The position numbers were made by a program, and so were the translations under genes. Source: Lentisalinibacter sediminis (GTDB lineage: Bacteria; Pseudomonadota; Gammaproteobacteria; Steroidobacterales; Woeseiaceae). Taken from it: a stretch of 64,000 nt of DNA. A model generated the notes under the pieces. The model was not told the DNA's origin, did no database searches, and saw only the letters and a program-made list of their open reading frames with translations. The DNA lies in assembly GCF_040706615.1 (NCBI RefSeq), contig NZ_JAPDRF010000005.1, positions 496,001 through 560,000 on the forward strand, written 5' to 3'. Positions 33,692 through 42,609 of this stretch are shown here, in pieces (the stretch's first letter is position 1; every line of letters starts with the position of its first letter).

Positions 33692-34896
33692 AATCGTCAG
33701 TGCCCTATTCCCGTGTACAGGCAGCAGAGCTGATCCGCCGCCTGTCGGAGCCCCGCCGCTTCATCCAAGTGCTGGCCGGACCCCGCCAGGTGGGCAAAAC
33801 GACACTGGTGCAGCAGGTGGCCGAGGAGCTGGGCGGGACGCTGCGCTACGCGAGCGCGGATGAGCCCACCCTACGCGGACCAGACTGGATCGCGCAGCAA
33901 TGGGAGGCCGCACGTCTCCAGACACCCGAGGCCGGTGAGAACGGTGCGGTGCTCGCCTTCGATGAAATCCAGAAAATCCCTGACTGGTCGGAGACCGTGA
34001 AGCGGCTCTGGGACGAAGACACCCGGCGTAAGGTCCCTTTGAAAGTCGTCCTGCTGGGCTCGGCGCCGCTACTTGTAGCCCGTGGCATGACCGAAAGCCT
34101 CGCGGGTCGCTTCGAACTGCTGCACCTGCCTCATTGGTCCTACGCGGAAATGCGCGAAGCGTTCGGCTTCGACCTTGATCAGTATCTCTACTTCGGCGGC
34201 TACCCGGGCGCGGCGCCCCTCGTGGATGAGCCGACGCGCTGGATGCGCTATGTGGTCGATAGCCTGATCGAGACGTCGATCTCGCGGGACGTGCTGCTCC
34301 TGACCCGGGTCGACAAGCCCGCGCTGCTGCGGCGCCTGTTCGAACTTGCCTGCCGCTACTCCGGCCAGATCCTTTCTTACACCAAGATGCTCGGCCAGCT
34401 TCAGGATGCCGGCAATACTACGACCCTGGCGCACTACCTCGATTTGCTGGCCGGCGCCGGGATGGTGCGCGGGCTCCAGAAATTTGCCGGCGATGCCGCC
34501 CGGAGCCGCGGCTCGAGCCCCAAGCTGCAGGTTCTGAATACCGCGCTGATGAGTGCCACGGCCGGCCTCTCGCCGGATGAGGCGCGTACCGATCACCAAT
34601 ACTGGGGCCGTCTGGTCGAGTCGGCGGTGGGTGCGCACCTGGCCAATGCGGCTGCCTGCGGGGAGTGTGAACTCTTCTACTGGCGCGAGCGCAGCGCCGA
34701 GGTCGACTTCGTTGTCCGCACGGGCCGCCGCGTCTTCGCCATCGAGGTCAAGAGCACCGCGGCCGGCAGGACGAAGTCCGGCGCAAAGGCTTTCGCCGAC
34801 GCCTTCAAGCCTGACCGGACGCTCCTCATTGGCGGAGACGGGATCCAGGTCGGTGATTTTCTGGCTCGACCCGTGGCAGATTGGTTGGCGCCATGA
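33682..34896 (+). CDS. AAA_14/DUF4143 ATPase coupled to hsdR
   Basis: 404 residues: AAA_14 ATPase with Walker A AGPRQVGKTT (32-41) and Walker B LAFDEIQ (91-97), then a C-terminal DUF4143 domain with a PD-(D/E)xK-like segment EVDFVVRTGRRVFAIEVKST. These ATPases are common in bacterial genomes with no settled function. Its stop overlaps the hsdR start (ATGA), so it is part of the restriction operon. Confidence 0.85.
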   Translation: MLSKSSVPYSRVQAAELIRRLSEPRRFIQVLAGPRQVGKTTLVQQVAEELGGTLRYASADEPTLRGPDWIAQQWEAARLQTPEAGENGAVLAFDEIQKIPDWSETVKRLWDEDTRRKVPLKVVLLGSAPLLVARGMTESLAGRFELLHLPHWSYAEMREAFGFDLDQYLYFGGYPGAAPLVDEPTRWMRYVVDSLIETSISRDVLLLTRVDKPALLRRLFELACRYSGQILSYTKMLGQLQDAGNTTTLAHYLDLLAGAGMVRGLQKFAGDAARSRGSSPKLQVLNTALMSATAGLSPDEARTDHQYWGRLVESAVGAHLANAAACGECELFYWRERSAEVDFVVRTGRRVFAIEVKSTAAGRTKSGAKAFADAFKPDRTLLIGGDGIQVGDFLARPVADWLAP

Positions 34897-37800
34897 GTGG
34901 GTTCTCGGAAAACGTTGTCGAGGAGGCTGCCCTCAGCTGGTTGGCGGGAGCGGGCTGGCAGGTCGCCCACGGCCCGGACCTCGCGCCTGATGCACCGGCA
35001 GCGGAGCGCACAGACTTCGGGGAGGCTACCCTGGCTCAGCGCCTCCGAAATGCACTGTCACGCCTGAATCCATCCCTCCCTGCGGAAGCACTGGACGATG
35101 CCTTTCGCAAGCTGACCCGCGTTGAGGCGGCGGATCTCGCGCAGCGTAACAGGGCGCTACACCGCTACCTGGTCGATGGCGTCACCGTGGAGTATCGCGA
35201 CGCCGAGGGTGCGATCCGTGGCGCGCAGGCGCAAGTCATCGATTTCGCGGATCCTGCCGCAAACGACTTGCTCGCCGTGAATCAGTTTAGCGTGGTGGAG
35301 AACAAGCGCGCCCGGCGGCCGGACATCGTGCTGTTCGTGAACGGTCTCCCCCTGGTGGTCCTCGAGCTCAAGAACGCCGCCAGCGAGAACGCCACCATCT
35401 GGAGCGCCTGGCAGCAGCTGCAGACCTACCGGACCGAGATCCCGACGCTTTTCACCTCGAATGCCCTCCTCGTTATCTCGGATGGCGTGGAAGCCCGCGT
35501 CGGCACGCTGACCGCCGGCCGCGAGTGGTTCAAGCCTTGGCGGACGGTCACCGGGGAGGCGGTAGCAGATTCCAGCCTCTCGGAGCTGCAGGTCGTCACC
35601 GAGGGTCTTCTCGTGCCACAGCGGCTCCTGGACGTAGTGCGGGACTTCATCGTCTTTGACGACGACGGGAGCGGCAAGCTAGTCAAGAAGGTCGCGGGCT
35701 ACCACCAGTACCACGCGGTCCAGGCGGCGGTGCAGGAAACACTTCGCGCGACGGAGCTGATCCGCTCGCGGGAAGCTGCCGAGGACGCCGGCACCTATGA
35801 AGCCGCGACTCGTCCCGGTGGCAGCCCCGGTGATCGGCGCGTCGGCGTTGTTTGGCATACGCAGGGCTCCGGCAAGAGCCTCACCATGGCGTTCTACGCG
35901 GGGCGCATCGTCCGTGAGCCCGCCATGGAAAACCCGACCCTGGTGGTCCTCACGGATCGGAACGATCTGGACGACCAGCTCTTCAGCACTTTCTCCCGGT
36001 GCAGCGAGCTCCTCGGGCAGCCGCCGGTGCAGGCGGACTCACGCACTCACCTGAGGGATCTCCTGGCAGTGGAATCAGGCGGTGTCGTATTCACCACCAT
36101 TCACAAGTTCTTCCCGGAAGAGCGGGGTGACCGCCACCCCACGCTCTCGGAGCGCCATAACATCGTGGTCATTGCCGATGAGGCCCACCGCAGCCAGTAC
36201 GACTTCATCGACGGCTTCGCCCGGCACATGCGAGATGCGCTCCCGAACGCCTCCTTCATCGGTTTCACCGGCACGCCAATCGAACTCCAAGACGCGAACA
36301 CTCGGGCGGTCTTCGGCGACTACATCAGCATCTACGACATCCAACGGGCGGTTGAGGACGGAGCGACGGTTCCGATCTACTACGAAAGCCGTCTCGCTAA
36401 ACTCGGCCTGGACGAGGCCGAGCGCCCCAGGATCGATCCCGAGTTCGAAGAGGCGACGGAAGGCGAGGAGATCGAGCGCAAGGAGAAGCTCAAGACCAAG
36501 TGGGCGCAGCTAGAAGCCCTGGTCGGCTCGGACAGGCGGCTGGAGCTCGTCGCTCGAGATATCGTGGAGCACTTCGAGAAGCGCCTCGAAGCTATGGACA
36601 GCAAGGCCATGGTGGTCTGTATGAGCCGGCGCATCTGCGTGGAGCTCTATCACGAGATTGCCGCTTTACGTCCTGACTGGGTGACCGAGGACGACGATAC
36701 CGGGGCCATGAAGGTGATCATGACCGGCTCCGCCTCCGATCCGCTCGACTGGCAAGCCCATATCCGCAACAAGCCCCGCCGGGAAGCCCTGGCGAACCGA
36801 TTCCGGAATCCGGACGACGCGTTCAAGCTCGTCATCGTCCGCGATATGTGGCTGACCGGCTTCGACGCACCAAGTCTGGCCACGATGTACATCGACAAGC
36901 CGATGCGTGGGCACGGTCTCATGCAGGCCATTGCCCGGGTGAACCGGGTGTTCCGGGACAAGCCGGGCGGCCTCGTCGTCGACTACCTGGGATTGGCCCA
37001 GGAACTGAAGAACGCGCTCGCCACCTATACGGAGAGCGGAGGCACCGGCCGCACTGCAGTAGATCAGACCGAAGCGGTTGCCGCAATGCTGGAGAAGTAT
37101 GAGGTCTGCCGCGCGCTCTTCCATGGCTTCGACTGGACTCTCTGGACGACTGGCACACCACAGGAGCGGCTCAGCCTGCTACCGGCCGCGCTGGAGCACG
37201 TTCTTGCGCAGGAAGACGGCAAGGAGCGGTGTATTCGCTCGGTACGTGAGCTCTCCAAGGCATTTGCGCTGGCTGTTCCCCACGAAGAGGCGATGCGGAT
37301 ACGGGATGACGTCGGCTTCTTCCAAGCCGTCCAGGCACAGTTGGCCAAGCGGGTGCCAGGGGACTCAAGACCGGAGGAAGAGCTGGAGCACGCGGTGCGT
37401 CAGATTATCTCACGTGCCGTTACTCCCGAAGGTGTTGTGGATATCTTTGCCGCTGCGGGGCTCGATAAGCCGGATATCTCGATTCTGTCTGATGACTTCC
37501 TCGCCGAGGTTCGCGGGATGCCACAGCGAAACCTCGCCGTCGAGCTACTGCAAAAGCTCCTGAAGGGGGAGCTTCGCACGCGAGGTCGGAAGAACGTCGT
37601 CCAGGCGCGGTCATTCGCTGACATGCTCGAACAGACCCTGCGTCGGTATCAGAACCGTGCAATCGAGGCGGCGCAGGTTATCGAGGAGCTGATTGCGATG
37701 GCCCGGGAGATGCGAGAGGCGAACGCCCGAGGCGAGAAGCTGGGACTCTCGGATGACGAACTCGCTTTCTATGATGCTCTCGAAGCCAATGACAGCGCTG

Positions 37801-38033
37801 TGCAGGTGCTGGGCGATGAGACCCTGCGCGGTATCGCCCGGGAGCTGGTCGAGACGGTGCGGAACAACGTCACGATCGATTGGACGTTGCGGGAGAATGT
37901 ACGAGCGCATCTGCGGGTGCTTGTGAAACGGATACTGAGAAAGTACGGCTACCCGCCGGACAAGCAGGAAAAGGCGACGCAGACGGTGCTGGAGCAGGCG
38001 GAGTTGCTGTCGCAAGAATGGGTGGCAGCCTAG
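34893..38033 (+). CDS. hsdR: Type I restriction endonuclease/translocase subunit HsdR
   Basis: 1046-residue motor and nuclease. The N-terminal PD-(D/E)xK nuclease reads RPDIVLFVNGLPLVVLELKN (about 142-160). The translocase has Walker A TQGSGKSLT (about 323), a DEAH box ADEAHRS (about 428), TGTP and the motif VI region MQAIARVNR. The C-terminal helical domain contacts HsdM/HsdS. The start is the ATG overlapping the previous stop. It is separated from hsdMS by the ATPase/DUF4276 pair, the toxin-antitoxin genes and the AAA_14 gene. Confidence 0.95.
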   Translation: MSGFSENVVEEAALSWLAGAGWQVAHGPDLAPDAPAAERTDFGEATLAQRLRNALSRLNPSLPAEALDDAFRKLTRVEAADLAQRNRALHRYLVDGVTVEYRDAEGAIRGAQAQVIDFADPAANDLLAVNQFSVVENKRARRPDIVLFVNGLPLVVLELKNAASENATIWSAWQQLQTYRTEIPTLFTSNALLVISDGVEARVGTLTAGREWFKPWRTVTGEAVADSSLSELQVVTEGLLVPQRLLDVVRDFIVFDDDGSGKLVKKVAGYHQYHAVQAAVQETLRATELIRSREAAEDAGTYEAATRPGGSPGDRRVGVVWHTQGSGKSLTMAFYAGRIVREPAMENPTLVVLTDRNDLDDQLFSTFSRCSELLGQPPVQADSRTHLRDLLAVESGGVVFTTIHKFFPEERGDRHPTLSERHNIVVIADEAHRSQYDFIDGFARHMRDALPNASFIGFTGTPIELQDANTRAVFGDYISIYDIQRAVEDGATVPIYYESRLAKLGLDEAERPRIDPEFEEATEGEEIERKEKLKTKWAQLEALVGSDRRLELVARDIVEHFEKRLEAMDSKAMVVCMSRRICVELYHEIAALRPDWVTEDDDTGAMKVIMTGSASDPLDWQAHIRNKPRREALANRFRNPDDAFKLVIVRDMWLTGFDAPSLATMYIDKPMRGHGLMQAIARVNRVFRDKPGGLVVDYLGLAQELKNALATYTESGGTGRTAVDQTEAVAAMLEKYEVCRALFHGFDWTLWTTGTPQERLSLLPAALEHVLAQEDGKERCIRSVRELSKAFALAVPHEEAMRIRDDVGFFQAVQAQLAKRVPGDSRPEEELEHAVRQIISRAVTPEGVVDIFAAAGLDKPDISILSDDFLAEVRGMPQRNLAVELLQKLLKGELRTRGRKNVVQARSFADMLEQTLRRYQNRAIEAAQVIEELIAMAREMREANARGEKLGLSDDELAFYDALEANDSAVQVLGDETLRGIARELVETVRNNVTIDWTLRENVRAHLRVLVKRILRKYGYPPDKQEKATQTVLEQAELLSQEWVAA

Positions 38034-38213
38034 TCCGGCCTGCCTCGGGATGTCGATCAGCAACGAAGATCGCCCGCGGCGATATGCTGGGGTCGGCCTC
38101 CGTTAGAGGACGATATGCTGACTTTGCGGAATTGGTTGCGAGGGCGACGCGCATGATCGGGAAATGTGTTTCACCATGGACTTGTAAAAGGCTGAGCTGC
38201 GTATCCGCGGGGT

Positions 38214-39059
38214 ATGTCAGATGCTCCTAGTAGACCTAGAACATTGAAGCCACTGAGACTGCTATCTCAAGGTGTTCGTGATTTTCTGTGGGTGCCGGCC
38301 GCTCCCCCGGAGGAAGAAACTGATGCGCACGTCAAGCGTCTGCAGGGGATGACTTCACTTATTGCGGACCGCTTCTTCGAGTTACAAGCGCGACAAAAAA
38401 TTCTAAACCCCATGCTCTATGACCCAGAGCTTAGCCGCGCGATCGGAAAGTCGTATGCAGCTAACGCATGGAATTTTCTGATCCAGTCTCTTTTCTTCGA
38501 TCAGATAAGGGGTATCTGTGCTGTTGTGTGGGATAGAGATCCACGGACTTACTCTGTCAGAAACGCTATCAGACTCTTGGAGCGCGGGGATGTACTTGGA
38601 ACGATAAGGGCCGAGCAGTCTCAACCTGTTCGCATGTCTGAGATCACGCCAATTCCTCCGGACATTCGGGAGCGGCTTTACCGGAAAGAGGCGGCTCGCT
38701 TAGGCGAATCCTTCAGTAAGCAGTATGAAGAGCTTTTCCAAAATTGGAGAGAATTTCAAAGTCAGGGTTATCGTAAGCCGTTTCAGACTATAAGAAACCG
38801 AGTCATAGCACACCACGAAATCGTCGAAGGAGAGGATAGATTCGATACCGTTGACGTCAGCGAATTTGGCCTGAAATGGGGAGACACGGACGCGTGCCTC
38901 AAAAAGCTTGCGCCTGTAGTCTTCGGATTAGAATTGGTTGCAAGAGGCCATTCGTACGCGTACGAGCAATTTTCGGAGATTCACGAAAAATGGGCTGCCG
39001 ACCTTTGGCGCCGCTTATTGCCAGCACACGAGAATCTCGCCGTGACGTCTGAGGAGTAG
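38214..39059 (+). CDS. HEPN-like protein, AbiU2-type candidate
   Basis: 281 residues, mostly helical, more AT-rich than the hsd genes. A HEPN-type R-x4-6-H motif is present in RNRVIAHHEI near residue 195, preceded by long helices (SLFFDQIRGICAVVWDRDPRTYSVRNAIRLL) that resemble AbiU2-like HEPN proteins. HEPN domains with this motif are usually RNases used in phage defence or toxin systems. It stands 180 bp after hsdR. Family assignment is by motif only. Confidence 0.55.
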   Translation: MSDAPSRPRTLKPLRLLSQGVRDFLWVPAAPPEEETDAHVKRLQGMTSLIADRFFELQARQKILNPMLYDPELSRAIGKSYAANAWNFLIQSLFFDQIRGICAVVWDRDPRTYSVRNAIRLLERGDVLGTIRAEQSQPVRMSEITPIPPDIRERLYRKEAARLGESFSKQYEELFQNWREFQSQGYRKPFQTIRNRVIAHHEIVEGEDRFDTVDVSEFGLKWGDTDACLKKLAPVVFGLELVARGHSYAYEQFSEIHEKWAADLWRRLLPAHENLAVTSEE

Positions 39060-39125
39060 CTCGGCCGCGTTCCTGAATCCGGGTAGGTGCGATCGCACTG
39101 GTCCTTTTCTAAGAAAGATCGGTCT

Positions 39126-40550
39126 ATGGCAGATAAAGAACTCCAAGTCTTCCTGACTCTGGGCGAGCAGGACTTAACCGGAAAGCTTGTCCTATCGGGA
39201 AGAGATACCGTACTGGCTGTGCATGCAAGGCGGCCGATCATGGAGCTGCCCGAGTACGTCACGTGCGTATGCCAAGATGGCAGAAAGGCGAGCCTGCTTG
39301 ACTGCGTGAGACTCGGTTGGGGCTCTAGTAAACACGATCAGGAAGTCGTCTACAGTGCGCAGGCGTTCCCTCATTTTGTGGCACTTGGACCACGGCATTA
39401 CCGTGCGGAGGAGCTCTCGGTAGCCAATTTTTCCTTCCATTTGAGCGGCGCCGAGGGACTGTTCTTTGACATTGAGCCGTGGATTCCGCCCGATCGTGAA
39501 ATCCGCCACGATGACGCGTCGGATTATTCGCGTACTTTCGGCTTCTACGGCCCGGGCGTCATCTTCGAGGCGGATACTGCGATAGGACGGGTGTCTGCCT
39601 ATCATGCACCGTCATTCAAGGGGCCGAGTATGTCTGGGTTCTCTGCAGAAAACCAAGTCCGCGTATCGGTCGAGCCGAGTAGTCCAATATGTATCCGCGA
39701 GGTCATAGATATCACCTACCGAATCCGGTGCTTCGCGGAGGTATGCTCTGGACAGTCCCAAAGCGTCGCCGATGTTTCATTCGTGAGCATCGACGAACTT
39801 CCGACGGGCCATACTGTCACGTCGGATTTACTAATCTCGCACAGCGAAGATGGTGTTAAGCGGGATCGGTACGCGACGGGCTATGACATGTTGGCGGCGC
39901 CTTGCCTGAACCGCGAGGACTTTGAATCTCTCGTAATGAATTGGTTTGCGGAATGCAGTAGCCATCGGCACGTGTCGTTGTCCCGCTTCTCCTCCAATCT
40001 GAGGAATGATAGCTATTATGATGCCAATCGGTTGGTAAGCGCCGCGAGCCTATTTGAGTGGTTTGATTCTTCAAGAAAGGTCGAGTTACCGGCAGACATT
40101 GCTTTTGTCATCGATCGGACAAAACGGGCATTGTCATCACTTCCTAATACCGACGTGCGCGATAGATTGCTAGGCGCGTTGGGGCGCGCACGTGCCGAGA
40201 CGCTTAAGCTGAAGATGGAGAGGCTGCTAGACGGCGTTCTCGATGATTTAAGTGCCTATGATTCTTTTGACCGGGGAAAGGCGGAACGGGTCGTCGCGCT
40301 GGCGGTTAGATGTCGAAATGCATTGGTGCATGGCGGTACCGATGAGAGGACCCGTACTCTACTTGAGGAATATCAAGTCTTCCTTACGGACACATTAGAG
40401 ATTCTGTTCGCGTGTCTCTGTCTACATAGTTACGGGTGGAAAATTCGGCGAGAAGACGAGCGCCACTTACGAGGTCATACGCGTTACGCAACGTTCCTGC
40501 GAGAATTTGATGACCGAGCGGATAATGTGATTGGTGATGCTGACGGTTAA
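39126..40550 (+). CDS. ApeA-like HEPN anti-phage protein
   Basis: 474 residues. The N-terminal 280 residues look like the beta-rich ApeA N-terminal domain (GKLVLSGRDTVLAVHARRP, then a region rich in beta strands). The C-terminal helical domain holds a HEPN motif RCRNALVHGG near residues 395-404. ApeA proteins are single-gene abortive infection effectors that cut tRNA or other RNA on phage infection. I chose ATG 39,126 over an upstream GTG. It follows the other HEPN gene by 66 bp in the same direction. Confidence 0.7.
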   Translation: MADKELQVFLTLGEQDLTGKLVLSGRDTVLAVHARRPIMELPEYVTCVCQDGRKASLLDCVRLGWGSSKHDQEVVYSAQAFPHFVALGPRHYRAEELSVANFSFHLSGAEGLFFDIEPWIPPDREIRHDDASDYSRTFGFYGPGVIFEADTAIGRVSAYHAPSFKGPSMSGFSAENQVRVSVEPSSPICIREVIDITYRIRCFAEVCSGQSQSVADVSFVSIDELPTGHTVTSDLLISHSEDGVKRDRYATGYDMLAAPCLNREDFESLVMNWFAECSSHRHVSLSRFSSNLRNDSYYDANRLVSAASLFEWFDSSRKVELPADIAFVIDRTKRALSSLPNTDVRDRLLGALGRARAETLKLKMERLLDGVLDDLSAYDSFDRGKAERVVALAVRCRNALVHGGTDERTRTLLEEYQVFLTDTLEILFACLCLHSYGWKIRREDERHLRGHTRYATFLREFDDRADNVIGDADG

Positions 40551-40613
40551 GGCAGTTGTTTTGCAGCTAGTGGGCTGATCTTAGGATCGCTGCTGTCCGT
40601 TTTTAGTCTTTGC

Positions 40614-41131
40614 GTGAGAAGGTTGCCGCTGACAGTTTCGTTGCTTCTCCTTGTGACGGGTTGCGAGGATGCCGTCAGGGAACTCGGGCCTGAATTCGGG
40701 GTTGGTGTACATCGTGAAATTACGACATCGAGATTGCTGGCGGACTACGGTCCCGTACTTGAGACGGTAGTGTCGCTTGCCGATTCGAAAGACGACAGTG
40801 AAGCAGCGTCCATGCGAGCAGCGCTGGATCGGAAATTCTCGGATGACTCAGCAGTTCTCGAGATCAGCTTCTACGGACCGTGCTGCGGTGGCCGTGCAAC
40901 GATAGAGTCGGCATACAGCTATGTCGCCGCAGATTTCGGATTGCTCCAGAAGTCCTGTGGAAGCGCCAATTTCCCTGGTCAGGATGATTTGATGCGATGT
41001 GATTGGGCAACACCGCGGGCCAGGAGTGGGATGTCCTTAGATATCGACGGTACGAAAAAGTCGAGGGAGTCACTTGGCTGCTTAAAGCCGAGTTTCAATA
41101 TGCCGAAATCCTGGAACGCGTCGGTCCCTGA
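40614..41131 (+). pseudogene. Lipoprotein gene with a probable frameshift
   Basis: The GTG-started frame has a lipobox (LLLLVTGC) and then a plausible domain to about residue 125. After that the reading becomes Arg/Ser-rich and unlike protein (to 41,201). From about 41,000 a second frame gives a natural-looking C terminus, GQEWDVLRYRRYEKVEGVTW then LLKAEFQYAEILERVGP and stop at 41,131. A one-base shift near 40,990-41,010 would join them. Function unknown. Confidence 0.5.
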
Positions 41132-41201
41132 GACTGCTTTGTTCAGCGACTGCGGTTGGCCAATGACGAGGTCCCGAGGGCGTTGCTCCGGCGGCGGGTG
41201 A

Positions 41202-41757
41202 TAACAGACAGTTGATCAGGAATACGATCGACTGCATTGCATCTTTCACGACAAATAGACGGTCTCCGCGGCTTCCCGGCCGGCCTTTATCAAGCCCAGG
41301 GCTGAGGACTCGTAGCGTAGATACCTGCGAAACTGGAGTGTAGAGGCTTGCGAAACTGTAGGGTAGGCACGTTCGGCCCTGTGCCCGATCCGGAATCGCC
41401 ATACTCCCGCATCGTCGACCGCGACCTCGATGAACTACCGCCGCGACTGCGCCGCTCTTGATCGATGAGTGGCAGAGTGGGTTCCCGCCCTCCGGGACGG
41501 CGTCCCCGTGGGCCGTTGATCAGGGCAGCCTGCCGCTCAGCGTGCCCGAAGCGGGCAAATCGCGTCTCGAAGGCTGGATCCTCGGAGTCTGCTGACGAGA
41601 ATTCTCAGCATGAAACAGCGGTACAAATACGGAACACTTCGGAAAACCCGACCCTTTCGCCAAACTAATACAACCTATTGATTCCGAATAATTTTCCCTA
41701 ACTGTACCGAAAATAGCCTAATCCAATAAAATCCATAACTTATTGATTTTATTGGCT
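41202..41757. other. Decayed end of the island
   Basis: No intact gene. Two short protein-like stretches remain, at about 41,385-41,461 (ends ELPPRLRRS stop) and 41,467-41,596 (EWQSGFPPSG... stop). A pair of imperfect 20-bp repeats with TGCGAAACTG lies at 41,324-41,344 and 41,347-41,366, which could be an insertion-sequence end. Confidence 0.5.
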
Positions 41758-41802
41758 TTGAAAATCCGCGTGTCGGTGGTTCGATTCCGCCCCTGGCCAC
41801 CA
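41758..41802 (+). repeat. attR: duplicate of the tRNA-Phe 3' end
   Basis: Identical over 45 bases to 23,356-23,400, including CCA. The sequence before it (TTTATTGGCT) is not tRNA, so it is a fragment, not a gene. Marks the right end of the island. Confidence 0.92.
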
Positions 41803-41828
41803 AATCTATCTTTTTGCCTGAACTGTCT

Positions 41829-41885
41829 TGCCGGTTCAACCAATAGCTTGCCAAACGGCAAGCTTGTGGTTTACCCCATTGATTG
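41829..41885. repeat. Partial copy of the accessory-region repeat (AGCTTGCC hairpin)
   Basis: CCGGTTCA..ATAGCTTGCC-AAAC-GGCAAGCT..TGGTTTA matches 55,138-55,192. It lies just outside attR. Confidence 0.65.
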
Positions 41886-42384
41886 ACCGATGAAGTAGTA
41901 TCGAATCCCTGGTTGTGACCGCCAATTTGCCACCGATCGGCGTTCAGAACCCTGCAGACTTGAACCATAAACCTGCCAGAATCAGACTGTCGCTCATAAC
42001 CTCGCCGAGATCGGACCAAGACCAGCCCCATGCGCCGGAAACGGCGGTGACACGACAAGGCGATCGGATGCGAGGTCCAGCCTGCATCGGGCAGTTCGTT
42101 ATCGTCAAAGTGGACAATCAGCGTCGATCGCAGGGTGATTTCATTCAACCTTGAGGCGCGCCCTATCGGGAAATACAACGAAGAATGATAGGCCAGAACC
42201 GGCAATCGATAAGTAGTCGCTAAATCCCATCAAACCATTTGAACTAGACATGGACTTCCCAATAGGCCCGCCAAAGTTGTGGCAGGCAATTGAACACTTA
42301 TCTTGCCTGCTTCGTCTTCGACCGCTTTCACAAGCTCTTCAACAAACAGTCGCAGCGTAGCTTTGCGGTCGCCCGCTTCATTAA

Positions 42385-42609
42385 TGGCTTGGAGCCGCAT
42401 CGATCAAAAGGCGGAATCCCTATCAGACACGACACACCTATGCTTCACAGCTGTTAACCGGCGGCGCTAAACCTTTATATGTGGCTAGCCAAATAGGTCA
42501 TCTGGATTGGGGTATGATCCGACAGATTCACGGCAAATGGATTAACGAACCGATTCTGGAGTTGGACCATGGCGAGCCGCGCCCCGAGCATTTCTCACCT
42601 TTCGATTGA
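42385..42609 (+). pseudogene. Tyrosine integrase, C-terminal remnant lacking the catalytic Tyr
   Basis: In frame from 42,385: IKRRNPYQTRHTYASQLL, then VASQIGHLDWGMIRQIHGKWINE, stop at 42,607-42,609. This is the box II Arg-His and the box III His of a phage-type integrase. Relatives read YGKWI where the nucleophile Tyr sits; here it is HGKWI. The N-terminal part is missing behind a stop codon. Its end overlaps the start of the GmrSD-like gene by 41 bases. Confidence 0.75.

Noticed and set aside
41675..42205. Minus-strand 176-codon open frame across attR
   Set aside because: It covers the tRNA fragment and repeat sequence; composition is not protein-like.
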